This document shows positions 34,683 through 43,741 of a stretch of DNA of 45,156 nt, in pieces. This DNA is from Bacillota bacterium (GTDB taxonomy: Bacteria > Bacillota > Clostridia > Oscillospirales > Acutalibacteraceae), in NCBI GenBank assembly GCA_022706685.1, contig JAKJCA010000018.1, forward strand, positions 1-45,156, given 5' to 3'. The notes beneath the pieces are model-generated. The model saw only the letters and a list, made by a program, of their open reading frames with translations. It made no database searches and was not told the DNA's origin. How positions within the stretch are numbered: the stretch's first letter is position 1; the number at the start of each line of letters is the position of its first letter. The position numbers and the translations under genes were made by a program.

Positions 34683-35480
34683 TTATCTCGCGCCGAGTTT
34701 TTTCAGTATCGCGTTCATATAACCGTAACTTTCCGCCGCAATCGCGGTTGCCTGCGTCATCGTTTGTTCCGGTCCTATGACTTCAAGGCAGACGGGGCCG
34801 TCGTAACGGGCATCGGTCATCGCCTCAAAATAACCGAACAGGTCGATATCACCCCTGCCGCAGGCCTGCATCGCAGGTTCGCCCGGGCTTGGGCCCATAC
34901 CCAGGCAATCACGAATATGAATGTGTTTCATAGCGGCAATGACCTTCGGCAATTCGACAGCCGGATTTTCACCCGCTCTGTGAATATGGCTCGGATCCAT
35001 ATCGACGCCCAGGCTTTTCGACTTGATTTGCCCGACCATCCGCAGTGTGGTTTCGGTATTGTAGACGGCTGCACCCACATGCGCCTTTACGCAGAGCGTG
35101 ACGCCGAAACTTTCCGCGTCCGCGGAGCTTGCCGCAATCATCTCCATTGCTTCGAGAAAACTTTCCTCATCGCCGGCTTTGCCGCCCGAACCGATGTTTA
35201 CGACGGGTATGCCGATTTCCGCGCAGGCTTCAAATGCTTTTAGAAGCCTTTCACGGTCTCTGGAAGCCACTTCCGTCGAAAGAAACTCGAGCCCGTATTC
35301 TGCCATGACAGATTGCAGGAGCGGTTTCTGCCCGCGCCAGTTTTCCAGGTCCAGATGTTCGCACATGCCGGAAATCGCCGAGATTTCAACGCCGTCGTAA
35401 CCGCATCGCTTGATGGCCTCCGCCGCTTCGGAAAAACTAACCCCTTTGAAAAGAACGCTGTTGACTCCGAGTTTGATCAT
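34683..35480 (-). CDS. Sugar phosphate isomerase/epimerase-like TIM barrel
   Basis: A 265-residue member of the xylose-isomerase-like/AP-endonuclease 2 family (MIKLGVNSVLFKGVSFSEAA, CGYDGVEISAISG, KSLGVDMDPSHIHRAGENPA, MKHIHIRDCLG). Acidic and His residues typical of the divalent-metal site are present (VEIS, GVDMDPSHIH, KHIHIRD, CLEVIG). It is the first gene of the sulfatase-like/Gfo operon. The start is the ATG at 35480, next to GGGGCGG; an open frame back to 35549 overlaps the promoter. The exact reaction is unknown. Confidence 0.87.
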   Translation of the reverse strand: MIKLGVNSVLFKGVSFSEAAEAIKRCGYDGVEISAISGMCEHLDLENWRGQKPLLQSVMAEYGLEFLSTEVASRDRERLLKAFEACAEIGIPVVNIGSGGKAGDEESFLEAMEMIAASSADAESFGVTLCVKAHVGAAVYNTETTLRMVGQIKSKSLGVDMDPSHIHRAGENPAVELPKVIAAMKHIHIRDCLGMGPSPGEPAMQACGRGDIDLFGYFEAMTDARYDGPVCLEVIGPEQTMTQATAIAAESYGYMNAILKKLGAR

Positions 35481-35530
35481 GCCGCCCCTATCATTCCCTT
35501 CCAGCACCGTTTGATGCATATTCGCGTAAT

Positions 35531-35559
35531 ATAGTAGCACACAGGACATGCGTGCTCAA
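35531..35559 (-). promoter_or_regulatory. Promoter of the isomerase-sulfatase-like-Gfo operon
   Basis: On the minus strand there is a -35 box TTGAGC (35559-35554), a 17-base spacer and a -10 box TACTAT (35536-35531). It gives a leader of about 45 bases. It is divergent from the PHP-gene promoter. Confidence 0.55.
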
Positions 35560-35620
35560 CAACTTCAGCATTTTCTTTTGAATTTTTATATGAATCGTCG
35601 CTACAAGCGATGCGATACGG

Positions 35621-35649
35621 TTGAAAAAACAGCATGTTCATTCTACAAT
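35621..35649 (+). promoter_or_regulatory. Promoter of the PHP-domain gene (leaderless layout)
   Basis: A -35 box TTGAAA (35621-35626), a 17-base spacer and a -10 box TACAAT (35644-35649). Only 7 bases lie between the -10 box and the ATG at 35657, so transcription would start at or next to the start codon. Confidence 0.65.
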
Positions 35650-35656
35650 ACAATCG

Positions 35657-36328
35657 ATGAAGTTTGAATTGCATACCCATACATCTGAAAATGATATCTG
35701 CGTCGATATGAGCGCGGCGGAGATTGTTGCGGCCTATCATCAAGAAGGTTATCGGGGTATCGTCATTACCAACCATTTTTTTGATTTATCGCTCGAATGG
35801 TATAAAGCAGAGCTTTCAGGCCGCGGCCACGACGCAATCATTGACTATTATTTGAAAGGTTACCGGTTGGCCCGGGAGGCCGGCGGGCGGCTCGGCATGA
35901 CGGTACTGCTGGGTATGGAACTGCGATTTGACGGCACCGTCAACGATTATCTCGTCTACGGGTTTGACGAGGATTTTCTATATCGCTCTCCGCTTCTGAA
36001 CACGCTGGACCTCGACTCGTTCTTAAAAATACTGCCGGGAAAAGCGCTGGTTTACCAGGCGCATCCTTTCAGGGACGGCATGTCTGTAACGGACCCATCT
36101 AAATTATTCGGCATTGAAGTATACAATGGCGGTACCGACGCCGTGCGCAACCGTTTTGCCGATTTTTGGGCGGATTTGCACGGACTTCGAAAAATTTCAG
36201 GTTCGGATTTTCACAGTATCCGGCATCTTGCCCGCGGCGGGGTGGATTTTGACTGTGAAGTCTTTGACAACGACAGTTTGATACGGCAGCTTTTGGATAA
36301 CAGCTACACGCTCATTCGGACGTCCTGA
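35657..36328 (+). CDS. PHP-domain metal-dependent phosphoesterase
   Basis: A 223-residue PHP-superfamily protein. The metal motif MKFELHTHTSENDICVDMS is at the N-terminus (HTH). GIVITNHFFDLS, YQAHPFRDG and GSDFHSIRHL supply later His/Asp ligands. PHP proteins hydrolyse phosphoesters such as histidinol phosphate or 3',5'-bisphosphate nucleotides; the substrate is unknown here. The frame is open from a TTG at 35621, but that TTG is inside the -35 box, so I start at the ATG 35657. It lies 35 bases before the glutamate dehydrogenase gene and may be cotranscribed with it. Confidence 0.85.
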   Translation: MKFELHTHTSENDICVDMSAAEIVAAYHQEGYRGIVITNHFFDLSLEWYKAELSGRGHDAIIDYYLKGYRLAREAGGRLGMTVLLGMELRFDGTVNDYLVYGFDEDFLYRSPLLNTLDLDSFLKILPGKALVYQAHPFRDGMSVTDPSKLFGIEVYNGGTDAVRNRFADFWADLHGLRKISGSDFHSIRHLARGGVDFDCEVFDNDSLIRQLLDNSYTLIRTS

Positions 36329-36363
36329 CGATATTCGTCGTCGCGATAAAGGAGGAACCGACC

Positions 36364-37617
36364 ATGGCAACAAGCAATCCGTATGACAATATGTTGTCCT
36401 ATCTCGAACAGGCGGCGCAGATACTCGGGCTTGAGGCCAATGATTATGAAGCGCTGAAATATCCCGAAAGAATCCTGCAGGTATCCATCCCCATCGAAAT
36501 GGACGACGGCGGCATCAAGGTTTTCGAAGGTTACCGGGTGCAGCACTCAAGTTTGCGAGGACCCTGCAAGGGCGGGATTCGTTTTCATCAAGACGTCGAC
36601 CTCGACGAGGTGAAAGCGCTCGCGGCCTGGATGTCTTTTAAATGCGCCGTGGTCAATATCCCTTACGGCGGGGCAAAAGGCGGCGTGAAGGTCGACCCGC
36701 GCGACCTCTCGAAAAAAGAACTTATGCGGCTGACACGCCGCTACACCGCTTCCATCCTGCCTTTGATCGGGCCGGAGAGGGATATCCCCGCGCCCGATGT
36801 CAACACGAATCCGGAAATTATGGGCTGGATTATGGACACATACAGCATGATGAAAGGTTATGCCGTCCCCGGTGTCGTAACGGGAAAGCCCATTGATATC
36901 GGCGGTTCTCTGGGCCGTTCGGAGGCGACCGGACGAGGCGTTTTAATCGTCACACAGGAAACGGTCAGGCATCTCGGCTTAAACCCGCAATCATTACGCG
37001 TCGCGATTCAGGGGATGGGCAACGTCGGGGGCGCGGCGGCGCGGCTGCTTTTCGACACCGGCTTCACCATCGTCGCCGTTTCGGATATCAGCGGCGGCAT
37101 CCGTTCTGAAAACGGGCTGGATATCCCGGCAATCCAGAAGCATCTGGCCGGCGGTTCAACGCTTTGCGAATTCAGCTCACCGGGTGTGAGCCATTTCTGC
37201 GGCGGCGACATTCTGACCGCCGACTGCGATATTTTAATTCCAGCAGCGCTTGAAAACCAGCTGTCAGCCGCTAACGCCGCCGATGTTAAAGCAAGGATTA
37301 TTATCGAAGGCGCCAACGGTCCGACCGATGTCGAAGCCGATGAAATATTCCGCAGCCGCGGTATCTTCCTTGTTCCCGATATTTTGGCGAATGCCGGAGG
37401 CGTGGTCGTGTCCTATTTCGAGTGGGTACAGAACCTCGAAAGTTTTATGTGGGACCTCGACCAGGTGAATAAAACACTTGAAAAAATCATGATCAGGGCT
37501 TTCCGCGAAGTGGTCGGAATCAGCGAGGCTTATCAAACCTCATTGAGAATGGGCGCCTACATGTCCGCATTAAAACGGCTGGTCGCGGCCAAAAATATTC
37601 GCGGTATTTTCCCGTAA
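36364..37617 (+). CDS. gdhA: Glutamate dehydrogenase
   Basis: A 417-residue Glu/Leu/Phe/Val dehydrogenase interconverting glutamate and 2-oxoglutarate plus ammonia. Signatures are GPCKGGIRFHQDVDLDEVKA, VNIPYGGAKGGVKVDP (catalytic Lys in this stretch), the Rossmann turn AIQGMGNVGGAAARLL and EGANGPT. Length and motifs fit the NAD-linked type (GluDH, COG0334). AAAGGAGGA is 8 bases before the ATG. Its neighbours here do not form a known nitrogen operon. Confidence 0.96.
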   Translation: MATSNPYDNMLSYLEQAAQILGLEANDYEALKYPERILQVSIPIEMDDGGIKVFEGYRVQHSSLRGPCKGGIRFHQDVDLDEVKALAAWMSFKCAVVNIPYGGAKGGVKVDPRDLSKKELMRLTRRYTASILPLIGPERDIPAPDVNTNPEIMGWIMDTYSMMKGYAVPGVVTGKPIDIGGSLGRSEATGRGVLIVTQETVRHLGLNPQSLRVAIQGMGNVGGAAARLLFDTGFTIVAVSDISGGIRSENGLDIPAIQKHLAGGSTLCEFSSPGVSHFCGGDILTADCDILIPAALENQLSAANAADVKARIIIEGANGPTDVEADEIFRSRGIFLVPDILANAGGVVVSYFEWVQNLESFMWDLDQVNKTLEKIMIRAFREVVGISEAYQTSLRMGAYMSALKRLVAAKNIRGIFP

Positions 37618-37695
37618 ATCTACTTACCGCCTCTTTTCGGTATGCCGATTTTTATTTACTTGATTTATAATTTTTATAGTTTCGGAGGGCCGCTT

Positions 37696-38748
37696 TTGAA
37701 TATCGGGATATTGGGTTTTGCGCACGGCCACATCGGCGGCCTCACAGGCGAATGGATGAAGCACCCCGAATACGGCGTATCGGTTATCTGCGGATGGGAT
37801 CACGACGAAAGCCGCCGCAAAAAAAACTGCGCGGATCTCGGCGCTCAGGAAGTTGCCGGCGCCGAACAACTGGTGTCCCGCGCCGATGTCGACGCCGTCG
37901 TGATTGCGGTCGAGACTGCATACCACGCGCGGCTGGCCATCCTTGCGGCCAACGCAAAAAAGAGCATCATCCTTTACAAGCCCCTGTCGCTGACGCTGGC
38001 CGAGGCGGACGCCATCGTGGAAGCGGTTGAAAACAACGGCCGCCCTTTTACCGTGGCATGGCAAATGCGCGTGGACCCGGTCAACCTTCAAATAAAGCAG
38101 CTCATCGAAAGCGGCGTGATGGGCAGGCCGTACTTTTTCCGCCGCCGTCACTGCCTGAGCATGCACAACAATCCGGACTTTAAAAATACCTGGCATACGG
38201 ATGAGAAGTTAAACAGGGATATATTCGCGGACGACAGCGCGCACACGGCTGACTGGCTCTATTCCCTTTTCGGCCTGCCCGCCACGGTCAGCTGCGAAAT
38301 GTCCACAATGCACATTCCACAGGTCAAGAACGACACCGCTGCGGCGCTTTTCCGATACGATGACGGTTTGATTGTGGAGATGATGTTTTCCTCCGCCTGT
38401 TCGGCGGCCGAGATTACGTCGGAAGGATATTTTGAAAAAGGGGCCCTTCAGCACTATGGCGGCGACGGACCCGCGACAAGGCTGCCGCACGAAACGCAGG
38501 CCGCCTTGAAGTGGTTTGTCGAAGGCGACCCGGACTGGAGAGTCAGCGATATTCCGCTGCCCTCAAGCCAGTGGGACCGCATCAAAGCGCAGGCAAAACC
38601 GCTGGCCGACTTCCTCAACGGAAAGCGGCCGGCCGTTTGCGGCGTCCGCGAAGCAAGGGAGTCGCTGAGGATGGTTCTTGCCTGCTATCTTTCCGCCCGC
38701 GAAGGTTGCAGAGTGCGGCTGGACGACGTCCGGCTATACGATATTTAG
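37696..38748 (+). CDS. Gfo/Idh/MocA-family oxidoreductase with altered catalytic motif
   Basis: A 350-residue member of the family, with the Rossmann start NIGILGFAHGHIGG and the C-terminal domain LALFRYDDGLIVEMMF-like sequence (AALFRYDDGLIVEMMFSSA). The common EKP motif reads YKPLSLTLAEADAI, so the Lys is kept while the Glu is Tyr. The start is a TTG at 37696 behind GGAGGG (6 bases); the open frame to 37642 is AT-rich promoter-like DNA. A possible -10 box TATAAT is at 37666-37671, with no good -35. Function unknown; a terminator follows. Confidence 0.82.
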   Translation: MNIGILGFAHGHIGGLTGEWMKHPEYGVSVICGWDHDESRRKKNCADLGAQEVAGAEQLVSRADVDAVVIAVETAYHARLAILAANAKKSIILYKPLSLTLAEADAIVEAVENNGRPFTVAWQMRVDPVNLQIKQLIESGVMGRPYFFRRRHCLSMHNNPDFKNTWHTDEKLNRDIFADDSAHTADWLYSLFGLPATVSCEMSTMHIPQVKNDTAAALFRYDDGLIVEMMFSSACSAAEITSEGYFEKGALQHYGGDGPATRLPHETQAALKWFVEGDPDWRVSDIPLPSSQWDRIKAQAKPLADFLNGKRPAVCGVREARESLRMVLACYLSAREGCRVRLDDVRLYDI

Positions 38749-38766
38749 CTTTATATTTTTTAGACA

Positions 38767-38801
38767 GACGGAACGGCATTGACTGCCGCACCGTCTTTTT
38801 T
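38767..38801 (+). terminator. Terminator after the third Gfo/Idh/MocA gene
   Basis: A stem GACGG plus GGCA / TGCC plus CCGTC (38767-38795), with a 3-base internal bulge on each side and a TTGAC loop, followed by TTTTTT. It separates the plus-strand gene from the convergent cysN, whose stop is at 38811; on the minus strand there is no U-tract. Confidence 0.82.
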
Positions 38802-38810
38802 GATATTGAT

Positions 38811-40634
38811 TTATATTTCAAGCTGGCCGGCTTCGATCATCCGAAAGATTTCCGACGCGGTATCCGCGCCGCCGGCGTGGACGCACGCGTCATATCCCGG
38901 CGGCTGACGCGAAACGTCCCCGACCCAGACGGTGATGATATTTTCGGTCTGAATGATCTGCCGCAGCAGTTCCAGTTCAGGGACGGCCAGTTCGCTCGCG
39001 GTGACAATGAGGATATTGCCCGCGTCGAGCATGATATTTGACAATTCCCCCAGACGCCGGATATGCTCGCGGCGTTCCTGCATATTGTGCATGGAACTGT
39101 CGCTTTTGATGTCTGAATCGACCCCGTAGAGCAAATTGCCGATACCAAGGTAATAGGCTGTTCTGCCTGCGTCAAGCAGCTGCCTCTCGAGGCATCGCGC
39201 AATGCCTTTTTTATCCGTATCCGCATGACCGCTAATAACAACGAGCTGCGCTTTCTGGCGATAGTATCGTTCCCTCTCCTGCGTGGAAACATCGCTTTTA
39301 ATCCATTTGATATTGCGGCGCACAAGCTTTTCGGAGAGCGTATCCCCTTCCGGAATCGAAGTGATAATCCCTCCTCCGGCTATTTCGTAGCCGTCGACAA
39401 TCACAAAGCGCGAAGTGTCCGGCGCCCCGCCTGCCAAATCAAACGCAAGCGGCCTGTCGAAGCGGAGTACGCATCGCGCCACTTCGTTGCGTTCCACGCT
39501 GCCTCGGCTCTCGTTTTCGAGAGTCGAAGCGTTGAGGACGGACAGCACCTCGTCCAGACGGCACGAGACCTGTGCCGAACCGATTTTCAACCGGTAGTTT
39601 TTATCGGGGATAAAAGGTTCTTTGCCGAGCCAGAAAACCGATGCTTTCACGCAGGTTCCGGTTGACGGCGGCGTTTCTCCGATGAGGGTAACAAGTTCGC
39701 CTCTTTTGGCATAAATTTGTTCCGCCATGCAAAAGCCCGCGGCATACCCCGCCCTCACACAGCTTTTCGGCGGCTCGTTAAACACCTCGATGGATTTGAC
39801 AAACGTCTTTTTTCCGGAAGGCATAAACATAATCTCAGCGCCTTCGCGCAGCACGCCGGATGAAACGGTTCCGGCAACGATGCGCCTTTCATCCCCGCCG
39901 GCCGTAAACTTATACACATCCTGTACCCACATGCGAAAAGGAAGGCCTTCCGGTTCCGGCTCCTCTTCGAAAGCGTCAAGCGCTTCAAGGACGGTCGGGC
40001 CGCCGTACCAGGGCATCTGGGGGCATTTTGACGAGATGTTGTAACTTTCCGCCGCTGAAACTGGGATGAAAGAAGCGGGGCGCAGTTCAATCTTCTCCAA
40101 AAACCGTTCGTATTCGCTTTTAATATTTTCGTATACTTCGCGTCGCCGCGAGGGTTCAATGAGGTCCAGTTTATTGACGAGTACGGCGATTTGTTTGATG
40201 CCGAGCATGGCGAGCATATAACCGTGCCTGAGCGAATTCTCGCGGATGCCTTCATGCGCGTCGATGACCAGCAGCGCGGCCTGCGCTCTGGACGCGCCGG
40301 TGATCATATTTTTCAAAAACTCGATATGGCCGGGGGCGTCAATAATAATATATTTTCTCTTTTGGGTCTGGAAAAAGCATCGCGCCGTATCGATGGTGAT
40401 CCCTTGAGAACGCTCGTCTTTGAGCGCGTCGAGCAGAAAAGCGTATTCAAACGGTTTGGCCGTACGGCGGCAGAGTTCCCTCACCGCCTCGAGTTTGCCT
40501 TTCGGCAGCGAATTGGTGTCGGCCAGCAGTCTGCCGATGACGGTGCTTTTACCGTGGTCGACATGGCCGACAATCACGATATTCATCTTTTTAAGTTGAT
40601 CCGCCGAAACGCTTTCGCGGTTACATGTATCCAT
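38811..40634 (-). CDS. cysN: Sulfate adenylyltransferase GTPase subunit CysN with degenerate APS-kinase-like C-terminal domain
   Basis: A 607-residue protein. Residues 16-435 are the EF-Tu-like GTPase of ATP sulfurylase: G1 GHVDHGKS (23-30), G3 DAPGH (99-103), G4 NKLD (154-157). It drives APS formation together with CysD. Residues 460-607 align with APS kinase ([20 protein letters not shown], then [16 protein letters not shown]), but the P-loop GLSGSGKS is replaced by GHADTDKK (469-476) and DGDN by GIGN, so this domain should not bind ATP. The start at 40634 overlaps cysD by 14 bases; no strong ribosome binding site is present, so translation is probably coupled. Confidence 0.92.
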   Translation of the reverse strand: MDTCNRESVSADQLKKMNIVIVGHVDHGKSTVIGRLLADTNSLPKGKLEAVRELCRRTAKPFEYAFLLDALKDERSQGITIDTARCFFQTQKRKYIIIDAPGHIEFLKNMITGASRAQAALLVIDAHEGIRENSLRHGYMLAMLGIKQIAVLVNKLDLIEPSRRREVYENIKSEYERFLEKIELRPASFIPVSAAESYNISSKCPQMPWYGGPTVLEALDAFEEEPEPEGLPFRMWVQDVYKFTAGGDERRIVAGTVSSGVLREGAEIMFMPSGKKTFVKSIEVFNEPPKSCVRAGYAAGFCMAEQIYAKRGELVTLIGETPPSTGTCVKASVFWLGKEPFIPDKNYRLKIGSAQVSCRLDEVLSVLNASTLENESRGSVERNEVARCVLRFDRPLAFDLAGGAPDTSRFVIVDGYEIAGGGIITSIPEGDTLSEKLVRRNIKWIKSDVSTQERERYYRQKAQLVVISGHADTDKKGIARCLERQLLDAGRTAYYLGIGNLLYGVDSDIKSDSSMHNMQERREHIRRLGELSNIMLDAGNILIVTASELAVPELELLRQIIQTENIITVWVGDVSRQPPGYDACVHAGGADTASEIFRMIEAGQLEI

Positions 40635-41502
40635 CTTTTCGAAGTTCCTCAAGGCCTCCGCCGTCTTCTTTATCCTGCGCTCTGCCGGAACGTTCCGCAA
40701 TGTCCGAAAACTTGCCCGTTTTTAATTCCTCAATGACTTCGTCGAGGTTTTTGGCGTCGCTTTCCACGGGGAAGGTGCAGGGCCAGCAGCCCAGCGAGCG
40801 GTAACGCTTTCCGTCGCCGCGGTTGAAATACAAATCGACCACCGGTATGTTTTCCTGCCGGATATACTCCCAGACGTCGAGTTCCGTCCAGTCCAGAAGC
40901 GGGTGGATTCGGATATGCGTCCCCGGCTTGAAATCGGTTTTATACTGCCCCCAGAATTCCGGCGGCTGATCCGCCACATCCCAATCATTGTTGACATCCC
41001 TCGGTGAAAAATAGCGTTCCTTGGAGCGGCTTCCTTCTTCATCCGCGCGGATGCCGACGATAACGCCGGTAAAGGGTTCTTTATTGCCGTCGATGCGGTA
41101 CGAGCCGGTGGCATGATCCATCCGGTACCGTGGCCATTCGCCGGAAAGGGTGTATTTCAGCGCGAGTGTTTTTAAATTCCTGCAGCATTCGAGGCGGCTG
41201 GCTTTACCGTCTGGGAAAGTCAGCTTTTCGTCGAGCGCCTTTTTATTTTCGCCGTAAATCATATCGAGGTTCCATTCGCGCGCGAGCTTGTCGCGGTATA
41301 GAATCATTTCGGGGATTTTATAATGGGTGTCGATATGGATCAGCGGAAACGGGACGTGGCCGAAAAAGGCCTTTCGCGCCAAAGCGAGCATCACGGTGGA
41401 ATCCTTGCCGATTGACCAAAGCATGCACAGGCTGCCGAAGCGGTTATACGCTTCCCTGAGGATGTGGATACTCTTATTCTCCAAATATTCGAGATGGGTC
41501 AT
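40621..41502 (-). CDS. cysD: Sulfate adenylyltransferase subunit CysD
   Basis: A 293-residue PP-loop enzyme that forms APS from sulfate and ATP. The PP-loop is [10 protein letters not shown] (about residues 30-39; SGGKDS in most members). [17 protein letters not shown] is the conserved substrate region, with [20 protein letters not shown], and [16 protein letters not shown] after it. It pairs with the CysN GTPase. It overlaps both neighbours (4 bases with the cysC-cysQ fusion, 14 with cysN), one transcript. Confidence 0.96.
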   Translation of the reverse strand: MTHLEYLENKSIHILREAYNRFGSLCMLWSIGKDSTVMLALARKAFFGHVPFPLIHIDTHYKIPEMILYRDKLAREWNLDMIYGENKKALDEKLTFPDGKASRLECCRNLKTLALKYTLSGEWPRYRMDHATGSYRIDGNKEPFTGVIVGIRADEEGSRSKERYFSPRDVNNDWDVADQPPEFWGQYKTDFKPGTHIRIHPLLDWTELDVWEYIRQENIPVVDLYFNRGDGKRYRSLGCWPCTFPVESDAKNLDEVIEELKTGKFSDIAERSGRAQDKEDGGGLEELRKDGYM

Positions 41503-42884
41503 CTGGATGAATCCCCCGCTGTCTTGCCAATGAAGCGATTTTCGATGGCGTTGAGTATGAAAAAGCCTTTGCGGTTGAATGGGTCTTTGCGGTTATAACG
41601 CAACGGGGAACCGTCGCCCTGCCGGCAAACACCCCCGGCCTGTTGCGCGATGCAATGCATCGCGGCTGTATCCCATTCCATTGTGCAGCCCGTTCTGTAA
41701 TAAGCGTCCGCTTTCCCCTCGGCGACAAGACAGCCTTTCAGCGACGAGCCGGCCGCGATGGTTTCACCGATACGTTCGCGGTTGTTCTCAAGCAGCGCGG
41801 CGAGTTGCCCGTCCGCATGCGAACGGCTGACGGCGAGGGTCAGTTTTTCCCTGTTGCCGGATACTTGAATGCGGTCTTCCCGCGCAAAATACCGGGAACC
41901 GGGCGACTGCTGCCTGAACGCTCCGCAGCCTTCCGCCGCGTAGTAAAGGATATCGCTGGCCGGGACATACACGACGCCCATAATACTTTTATTTCTGTAA
42001 GCAAAAGCGATATTCACCGTAAATTCGCCGTTCCGCTTGATGAACTCCTTGGTGCCGTCAAGGGGATCGACCAGAAAGCAACCCTCTTTTTTCAGCCTTG
42101 CTTTGTCGTCTGCGCTTTCTTCGGACAATATCGCATAGGCTGGAAAATTCTTTTCAAGCCTGCGGCGTATGATCTGCTCCGCGGCCGAATCGGCCGATGT
42201 CAGCGGGGACGCGTCTCGTTTATATGCCACTTCAAAGCCGGATGAGTAAATCTGCATGATTTTTCTGCCGGCAGCCCTGGCGGCCGATGCGGCGCGAATC
42301 GTCATGCCCGGCAGCGAGCGGACGACTTCGCAATAATCCGCTATCATCTCTGCGGCTCTGCGCGGAGAGCAACGGGCCGTCCTTATAGTCAGTTCTGAGT
42401 CGTCAGGGATTTCATAAGGCGAGGAAACACCTGTAAAATCGGCGATTTCGCCGGAATATGCTTTTTTGTAAAGCCCTTTGACATCCCTGCCGGCGCACAC
42501 TTCGAGCGGCGTATCGACAAAGACTTCGATGAAAGCGATACTTTTTTTGATACAGACGGCGCGCGTGAATGCTCTGTCTGCCGCAAAGGGCGAAATGGCG
42601 CAGACGACAGCATGGATACCGCTGCCTGCTATCAACGCGGCCACATGGCTTATTCTGCGAATGTTCTCTTTGCGGCCGGCGGCTGAATAATCAAGGTCAC
42701 TGTTGAGCCCGGCACGTAAATCGTCCCCGTCGAGCAGCGCGGTCCGATAGCCGCGGGAACGCAATGTTTTTATAGCCTCCGCAGCGATGGTCGACTTCCC
42801 TGCCCCGGAGAGTCCTGTCAGCCAAACGACGGCGCCTGTATCCGACATGCTTTGCAATATTTTTGCCTGTGATGACGATTTCAT
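41499..42884 (-). CDS. Bifunctional APS kinase / 3'(2'),5'-bisphosphate nucleotidase (CysC-CysQ fusion)
   Basis: A 461-residue fusion. Residues about 15-185 are APS kinase: P-loop GLSGAGKS (24-31), [13 protein letters not shown] (52 onward), [19 protein letters not shown] and FTGVSSPYE, which makes PAPS from APS. Residues about 195-455 are CysQ: EES near 255-257, the metal motif DPLDGTKEF (273-281) and a C-terminal [15 protein letters not shown], which degrades PAP to AMP. One chain therefore makes the sulfate donor and removes the by-product of its use. The ATG has GGAG 6 bases upstream. It leads the cysD-cysN operon and is divergent from a sulfotransferase. Confidence 0.95.
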   Translation of the reverse strand: MKSSSQAKILQSMSDTGAVVWLTGLSGAGKSTIAAEAIKTLRSRGYRTALLDGDDLRAGLNSDLDYSAAGRKENIRRISHVAALIAGSGIHAVVCAISPFAADRAFTRAVCIKKSIAFIEVFVDTPLEVCAGRDVKGLYKKAYSGEIADFTGVSSPYEIPDDSELTIRTARCSPRRAAEMIADYCEVVRSLPGMTIRAASAARAAGRKIMQIYSSGFEVAYKRDASPLTSADSAAEQIIRRRLEKNFPAYAILSEESADDKARLKKEGCFLVDPLDGTKEFIKRNGEFTVNIAFAYRNKSIMGVVYVPASDILYYAAEGCGAFRQQSPGSRYFAREDRIQVSGNREKLTLAVSRSHADGQLAALLENNRERIGETIAAGSSLKGCLVAEGKADAYYRTGCTMEWDTAAMHCIAQQAGGVCRQGDGSPLRYNRKDPFNRKGFFILNAIENRFIGKTAGDSSR

Positions 42885-42910
42885 TGAATACTCCGGCTTG
42901 ATATCGATTA

Positions 42911-42939
42911 AGATTACCCTTTTTTTAAGGTCGCGTCAA
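42911..42939 (-). promoter_or_regulatory. Promoter of the cysC-cysQ / cysD / cysN operon
   Basis: On the minus strand: -35 box TTGACG (42939-42934), a 17-base spacer and a -10 box TAATCT (42916-42911). The leader is only about 20 bases. Confidence 0.7.
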
Positions 42940-42944
42940 TATCG

Positions 42945-42973
42945 TTGAAATCCCTTTGGCCCGATGATATACT
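42945..42973 (+). promoter_or_regulatory. Promoter of the sulfotransferase gene
   Basis: A -35 box TTGAAA (42945-42950), a 17-base spacer and a -10 box TATACT (42968-42973). Its -35 is 5 bases from the -35 of the divergent sulfate-activation operon, so a bound regulator or supercoiling would affect both. Confidence 0.7.
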
Positions 42974-43024
42974 TTGCGGGTGCGATGGCTTACGCGCAAT
43001 AACAAGACGGGATTTTGCTGAATT

Positions 43025-43741
43025 ATGATGATCACGATAATCGGCCGCGGACATTCCGGCACGCGGGCCATATCCGAAACCCTCGCGCGAAGCGGCGTGT
43101 ATATGGGCGAGCCGCTCAACCGCTCCTGGGACCTTGTCCCGCCCGAAAAGATGTATGAAGCGTGCCGGGTCATGGGGCAATACGTTTCATATCTCGGGGA
43201 TTGGCGCTGGGATTTCGCCAAGGTGCTCGATATGAAACCCGACCCGGCTTTCATCCGCCTGATTGAGGAATATCTGAGCAGTGTCCTGAGCAGCGGGGCT
43301 CCCACAAAAGGCTGGAAAATACCGGAAACTACCCTTTGCTATCCCTGGATCCTTAAAATGTTTCCGGATATCCATTATATTCATTGGGTGCGCGATCCCC
43401 GTGACTGCATCCTTTCCGGCCACGTAACGGACGACCTGCGCGATTTCGGCATTGAATGCCCGGCTGCGCATGACATACGGGAGATGCGCGCCATCAGCTG
43501 GAAATATCAGCGCGAATTGATGAAAGCCACTCCGGAGCCATCGCGTCTGCTCAAACTTCGTTTTGAGGATATGGTATTTCACCAGGATGAAGTGCTGAAC
43601 AAACTGGAATCTTTCCTCGGCATGCCGATGGCGAAAATAGAAATGCGCCCGGATTCCGTAGGGCGCTGGAAAACCGACGAAGGCGCTCATATGTTCGACG
43701 CTTTCAAAAAGGACTTGCTCGAATGCGGCTATCTCGCGTAA
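43025..43741 (+). CDS. PAPS-dependent sulfotransferase
   Basis: A 238-residue sulfotransferase-family protein. The 5'-phosphosulfate loop is IIGRGHSGTRAISETL (GRGHSGTR, 7-14). The 3'-phosphate motif is HWVRDPRDCILSGH (Arg123, Ser131). GWKIPETTLCYPW and RLLKLRFEDMVFHQDEVLNKL are family blocks. It would transfer sulfo groups from PAPS to an unknown acceptor. There is no signal peptide or membrane segment. It starts at ATG 43025 (ATG 43028 is also possible); the ribosome binding site is weak. Divergent from the genes that make PAPS. Confidence 0.88.
   Translation: MMITIIGRGHSGTRAISETLARSGVYMGEPLNRSWDLVPPEKMYEACRVMGQYVSYLGDWRWDFAKVLDMKPDPAFIRLIEEYLSSVLSSGAPTKGWKIPETTLCYPWILKMFPDIHYIHWVRDPRDCILSGHVTDDLRDFGIECPAAHDIREMRAISWKYQRELMKATPEPSRLLKLRFEDMVFHQDEVLNKLESFLGMPMAKIEMRPDSVGRWKTDEGAHMFDAFKKDLLECGYLA

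Noticed and set aside
33254..34780. Plus-strand open frame of 508 codons
   Set aside because: Opposite the sulfatase-fold gene, whose motifs and ribosome binding site are clear; the antisense product shows no family motif.
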